From Pseudomonadota bacterium (GTDB taxonomy: Bacteria > Pseudomonadota > Gammaproteobacteria > Pseudomonadales > Pseudohongiellaceae), in the NCBI GenBank assembly GCA_027621405.1, contig JAQCBT010000001.1, positions 208,034-272,033 of the forward strand: a stretch of DNA of 64,000 nt. The letters are read 5' to 3'. This document shows, one piece after another, positions 61,532-64,000 of this stretch (positions are counted from its first letter, which is position 1; every line of letters begins with the position of its first letter). The notes beneath the pieces are model-generated. The model did no database searches, was not told the DNA's origin, and saw only the letters and a program-made list of their open reading frames with translations. The position numbers were made by a program, and so were the translations under genes.

Positions 61532-62827
61532 ATGATGCAATTTATTACCCGAATACTGATGCTGCTGTCGCTGTCACTGGCCAGCTTGTTGGCCATTGCC
61601 GACGACCATCTTCCCCTGGTTGCTGCCGAGGAGGTTGGTTTTGATTCTGACCGCCTGGCTCGCATTGACACTTTCTTTGAACAGAAAGTAGCGAGCGGCG
61701 AACTGGCAGGTATCGTCACCCTGGTTGCGAGACACGGTAAGATTGCTCACTACAGTGCCGTTGGCTACCAGGATGTGCTGCGAGGAATTGAGATGGAAAC
61801 GGATACAATCTTCCGTATCTATTCCATGACCAAGGCCATCGCCACGACCGCCCTCATGCAGCTCTATGAGCAGGGTGCCTTTCAGTTAACTGATCCCGTG
61901 TCTCGGTACATTCCCGAATTCGCCAATTTGAAAGTCCTGAGGACGCCCGACAGCGACATCAACGACACTGTGGAGATGGAGAGGGAACCCACGATACAGG
62001 ATATTCTCCGGCACACCGCAGGCCTGTCCCACGCTCTGGGTACCAGTCCCTATGATCAGGCGTTTATTGGTTCCGGTATTTTTAGCACCGAAACGTCCCT
62101 TGAAGAGATGATGACTCTGCTTTCGGAGATGCCCTTGATGAACCAGCCGGGTTCCCAGTGGCGCTATAGTGTTGGCCCCGACGTCGCCCTGCGGCTGGTT
62201 GAGGTTTTCTCCGGCATGCCAGCCGATGAATACCTGGCGCAAAACGTATTTGGGCCGCTGGGCATGTCAGACACCGGCTACTGGGTGGGCCCTGACAAGG
62301 CCTCTCGACTCGGTCCCGTGCACTGGATGCGTGAAGGTGAACTGGTGCCTATCGATGATGAATACGGATTTCCCCAGGGCGGTGCACTGGTGCAACCCTG
62401 GTCGGTGAACAGTTACACCTTCGAGCACGAGTTCAAAGGTGGCAGCTTCGGCCTGCTTTCTACAGCGGAAGACTACTGGAAGTTCGCCCAGAGTCTGCTC
62501 AATGGTGGAGAACTGAATGGTGAGCGAGTTCTGGGTCCGCGCACTGTTTCATTCATGGCGAATGATCATCTCACCGCTCAGCAGCGCTTTAGTCCCGCAA
62601 CCACCTGGGGGCTTGGTTTCTCCATTGTGGAAGACCAGGGTCAACTGGGCTTTCCGATGAGCGAAGGCACTTTCTACTGGGCAGGCGCTGCCGCGACCAA
62701 TTTCTGGATAGATCCTGTTGAAGATATCGTGGTTGTTGCCATGACCCAGCACATGGCAACGCCTGGAACGGGTGAGTTGCGCGGGCAGCTAGCGGCGCTG
62801 GTTTATGGGGCGTTGGTGGGGCAGTGA
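61532..62827 (+). CDS. Class C beta-lactamase-fold serine hydrolase, exported
   Basis: A 431-residue protein with a signal peptide (about 1-22). The active serine is S98 in SMTK (RIYSMTKAIATT). The second motif is WRYSVGPD, with Tyr-Ser in place of YxN, and the third is FYWAGAAATNFWIDP, common in EstB-type esterases and related hydrolases. An esterase or amidase is more likely than a beta-lactamase. The ATG at 61532, with AAGGA nearby, is chosen over an upstream frame that runs through the palindrome. It lies between an intact receptor gene and the remnant of a second receptor. Confidence 0.9.
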   Translation: MMQFITRILMLLSLSLASLLAIADDHLPLVAAEEVGFDSDRLARIDTFFEQKVASGELAGIVTLVARHGKIAHYSAVGYQDVLRGIEMETDTIFRIYSMTKAIATTALMQLYEQGAFQLTDPVSRYIPEFANLKVLRTPDSDINDTVEMEREPTIQDILRHTAGLSHALGTSPYDQAFIGSGIFSTETSLEEMMTLLSEMPLMNQPGSQWRYSVGPDVALRLVEVFSGMPADEYLAQNVFGPLGMSDTGYWVGPDKASRLGPVHWMREGELVPIDDEYGFPQGGALVQPWSVNSYTFEHEFKGGSFGLLSTAEDYWKFAQSLLNGGELNGERVLGPRTVSFMANDHLTAQQRFSPATTWGLGFSIVEDQGQLGFPMSEGTFYWAGAAATNFWIDPVEDIVVVAMTQHMATPGTGELRGQLAALVYGALVGQ

Positions 62828-62886
62828 TTGTCTGTTAAGTTGCCTTCATGCTAGCTCAGATTCAAAGGCGGACTTGTTAAGTTGTT

Positions 62887-62902
62887 AGGTTGTGAGTGTC
62901 CC
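62887..62902 (-). repeat. Half copy of palindrome family B
   Basis: AGGTTGTGAGTGTCCC is the exact reverse complement of 16 bases of the left arm at 50916-50935. The other arm is missing. It stands directly before the receptor remnant. Confidence 0.6.
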
Positions 62903-62914
62903 TAGTAGTTTATT

Positions 62915-62989
62915 GGCTACGACCCATCAGTGAGCCAGTCCTTACTGAGCGGTCGCAATTGGGCGCTGGAATTGACTCGACAGTTCTGA
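62915..62989 (+). pseudogene. 3' remnant of a second TonB receptor gene
   Basis: The last 24 codons and stop of a TonB receptor, ending LELTRQF. It matches the end of the intact receptor gene (61299-61373) at 69 of 75 bases. Five of the six differences are silent and one changes Met to Val, the pattern of a once-functional paralogue. Everything upstream of the Gly-Tyr-Asp codons is lost. A terminator resembling that of the intact gene follows. Confidence 0.85.
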
Positions 62990-63011
62990 TCGGTCATGTG
63001 AGCTAACAAGG

Positions 63012-63043
63012 AGCCAGAATAGCGTGGCGATTCTGGCTTTTTT
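63012..63043 (+). terminator. Terminator following the receptor remnant
   Basis: AGCCAGAAT (63012-63020) pairs with ATTCTGGCT (63030-63038) and is followed by TTTTT. The stem shares its sequence with the terminator of the intact receptor gene (AGCCAGAAT/ATTCTGGCT), so it was inherited with the duplicated end. Confidence 0.85.
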
Positions 63044-63094
63044 CCCCGGTATCAAAGGGGAGCGGGGACAATAGATTATTAGTGTCTCCTGGAG

Positions 63095-63868
63095 TTAGCT
63101 CCAGATATCTTTCAGACGCCCATCTACTTTTTCTGCAGGAATCACATCATTTAAGGTAAGGTCCAATGCTCCCAGATAACGGCTTCGTGGATTAATAAAT
63201 GGAATCGAGTTTGGCGAATCTTGTCTACTTGCCAGTTTTGCCAACAATCCAGAAGCAGCTCCTGCCGAGAAGGCGAGTATCGGGTTTAGGGCAAACATGC
63301 CAATCAAGCTGGTGACTCCTCCAACAGCGATCACTGAACTATACTCGTACACTATCTCGGTTACAGATTTTCGGGGATCTTGCAGCTCTTTGAACGTCTC
63401 TAACACGAATTGGTTCAATGACAAGGCTTCCTCTTTAAGATCCATATTGTCAGATAATTTTTCTTCCCAGTTTGCCTGGCGTTTGGCTACCCATCTCAAT
63501 AAGGCCGAGAATTGATCGTCTTCTGCCACCTTCAAAGCGGCTGTCACTAGACCGTGTTGCCTGTCTCTTGGATCCGCCTTTTGCAGAATATGGGCTCCGA
63601 TATGGGCCATTGCATTCGTAGCAAAGCTGTTCTCAAGGTCAAAACTATTCAATCTTTCCTGCAACTCAGCTAGATCCAGATGGTTGTCTTTTCTTAGTTG
63701 TCTTATCAGATTCAATATCGCAAGTTGATTGAATTTAAGGCGCCCTAAATAATCAATAGACTTTGCTGAAGAATATATACAGCTATACTGTCCTGCTATC
63801 GCCGGCATTAGATAGTCTCGAAATTGACTATCAAGGCTGATATCAATCGGTATTTCTGGTGTATTCAT
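63095..63868 (-). CDS. Protein of unknown function with one hydrophobic segment
   Basis: A 257-residue protein without a signal peptide. The first 160 residues are helical and charged. A hydrophobic stretch at about 180-212 (SVIAVGGVTSLIGMFALN, then Gly/Ala-rich) could form one or two membrane helices. The C-terminus is polar. No family is recognised. Composition is AT-richer than the core genes, as with the STAND gene, so it may be accessory. The ATG at 63868 is the first start in the frame. Flanking hairpins isolate it as a single-gene unit. Confidence 0.65.
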   Translation of the reverse strand: MNTPEIPIDISLDSQFRDYLMPAIAGQYSCIYSSAKSIDYLGRLKFNQLAILNLIRQLRKDNHLDLAELQERLNSFDLENSFATNAMAHIGAHILQKADPRDRQHGLVTAALKVAEDDQFSALLRWVAKRQANWEEKLSDNMDLKEEALSLNQFVLETFKELQDPRKSVTEIVYEYSSVIAVGGVTSLIGMFALNPILAFSAGAASGLLAKLASRQDSPNSIPFINPRSRYLGALDLTLNDVIPAEKVDGRLKDIWS

Positions 63869-63941
63869 TATTGAATGTATCAGAAGTCTCCCTTAGGAAT
63901 TAAGGCTAATTGGCCCCATATGTTCTGACGGGATACATGTA

Positions 63942-63974
63942 AAAATAGCCAATTCCCAGTGAGTTGGCTATTTT
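63942..63974. terminator. Hairpin at the right end, terminator-like in both directions
   Basis: AAAATAGCCAA (63942-63952) pairs perfectly with TTGGCTATTTT (63964-63974) around an 11-base loop, with A/T-rich ends on both sides. It lies upstream of the preceding minus-strand gene, so it may belong to a gene beyond the window. Confidence 0.7.
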
Positions 63975-64000
63975 ATGCATGGATTTAATAGAGCCTGTAA

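Overview
The window looks like the chromosome of a heterotrophic, probably marine, Gammaproteobacterium. The supporting signs are a single-domain CspA-type cold-shock gene with a long leader, a GrxC glutaredoxin, Uup, an AsmA-family protein, TonB-dependent uptake, many Sec/Tat-exported enzymes, c-di-GMP signalling proteins and PQQ enzymes. Placement below class level (for example near Cellvibrionales or Pseudohongiella-like groups) is only a guess. No rRNA, tRNA, CRISPR array, phage or intact insertion sequence was seen.

Layout. 0-3.4 kb: edge of an amidase-like lipoprotein gene, a secreted PETase/cutinase-like hydrolase, a secreted protein of unknown function and an AmiD-like peptidoglycan amidase. 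3.5-9.3 kb: a co-directional cluster of a diheme DUF1592-type protein, a Tat-exported DUF1552 protein, a secreted ankyrin protein and a periplasmic cupin, closed by a terminator shared with a convergent cold-shock gene. 9.9-12.8 kb: a membrane-bound XRE regulator and a large pentapeptide-repeat protein. 12.8-19.1 kb: a minus-strand operon for periplasmic redox chemistry (unknown exported protein, cytochrome c/PHM-like copper protein, cytochrome c/PQQ dehydrogenase, MBL-NHL fusion). A second PQQ dehydrogenase is transcribed divergently from it. 21.4-41.7 kb: a D-aminoacylase-type lipoprotein and several signalling proteins (DISM-PAS-GGDEF cyclase, hybrid histidine kinase, REC with a degenerate EAL domain, REC with a degenerate HD-GYP domain). 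Between them lie AsmA, an orphan molybdenum hydroxylase, small exported or membrane proteins and an AlgE-like porin. 41.8-47.6 kb: M1 peptidase, Uup bracketed by two copies of one palindrome, and a Tat-exported aminotransferase. 47.9-50.9 kb: an AT-richer DUF4062/NB-ARC/TPR gene interrupted by one in-frame stop. 51-64 kb: exported or membrane proteins, GrxC, an Smr-like protein, a TonB receptor and two serine hydrolases.

How it fits together. Most of the window encodes cell-envelope and periplasmic catabolism: polymer, ester or peptide hydrolysis, TonB import and PQQ/heme/copper oxidation. Several c-di-GMP-type regulators are interleaved with this. Accessory features are the interrupted NLR-like gene, families of extragenic palindromes placed between genes, and a small 3' remnant of a second TonB receptor left behind the serine hydrolase that follows the intact receptor.

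Starts were often moved downstream of the longest possible frame when a Shine-Dalgarno sequence, signal peptide or operon overlap favoured it. All family calls come from motif recognition by eye, without database searches.
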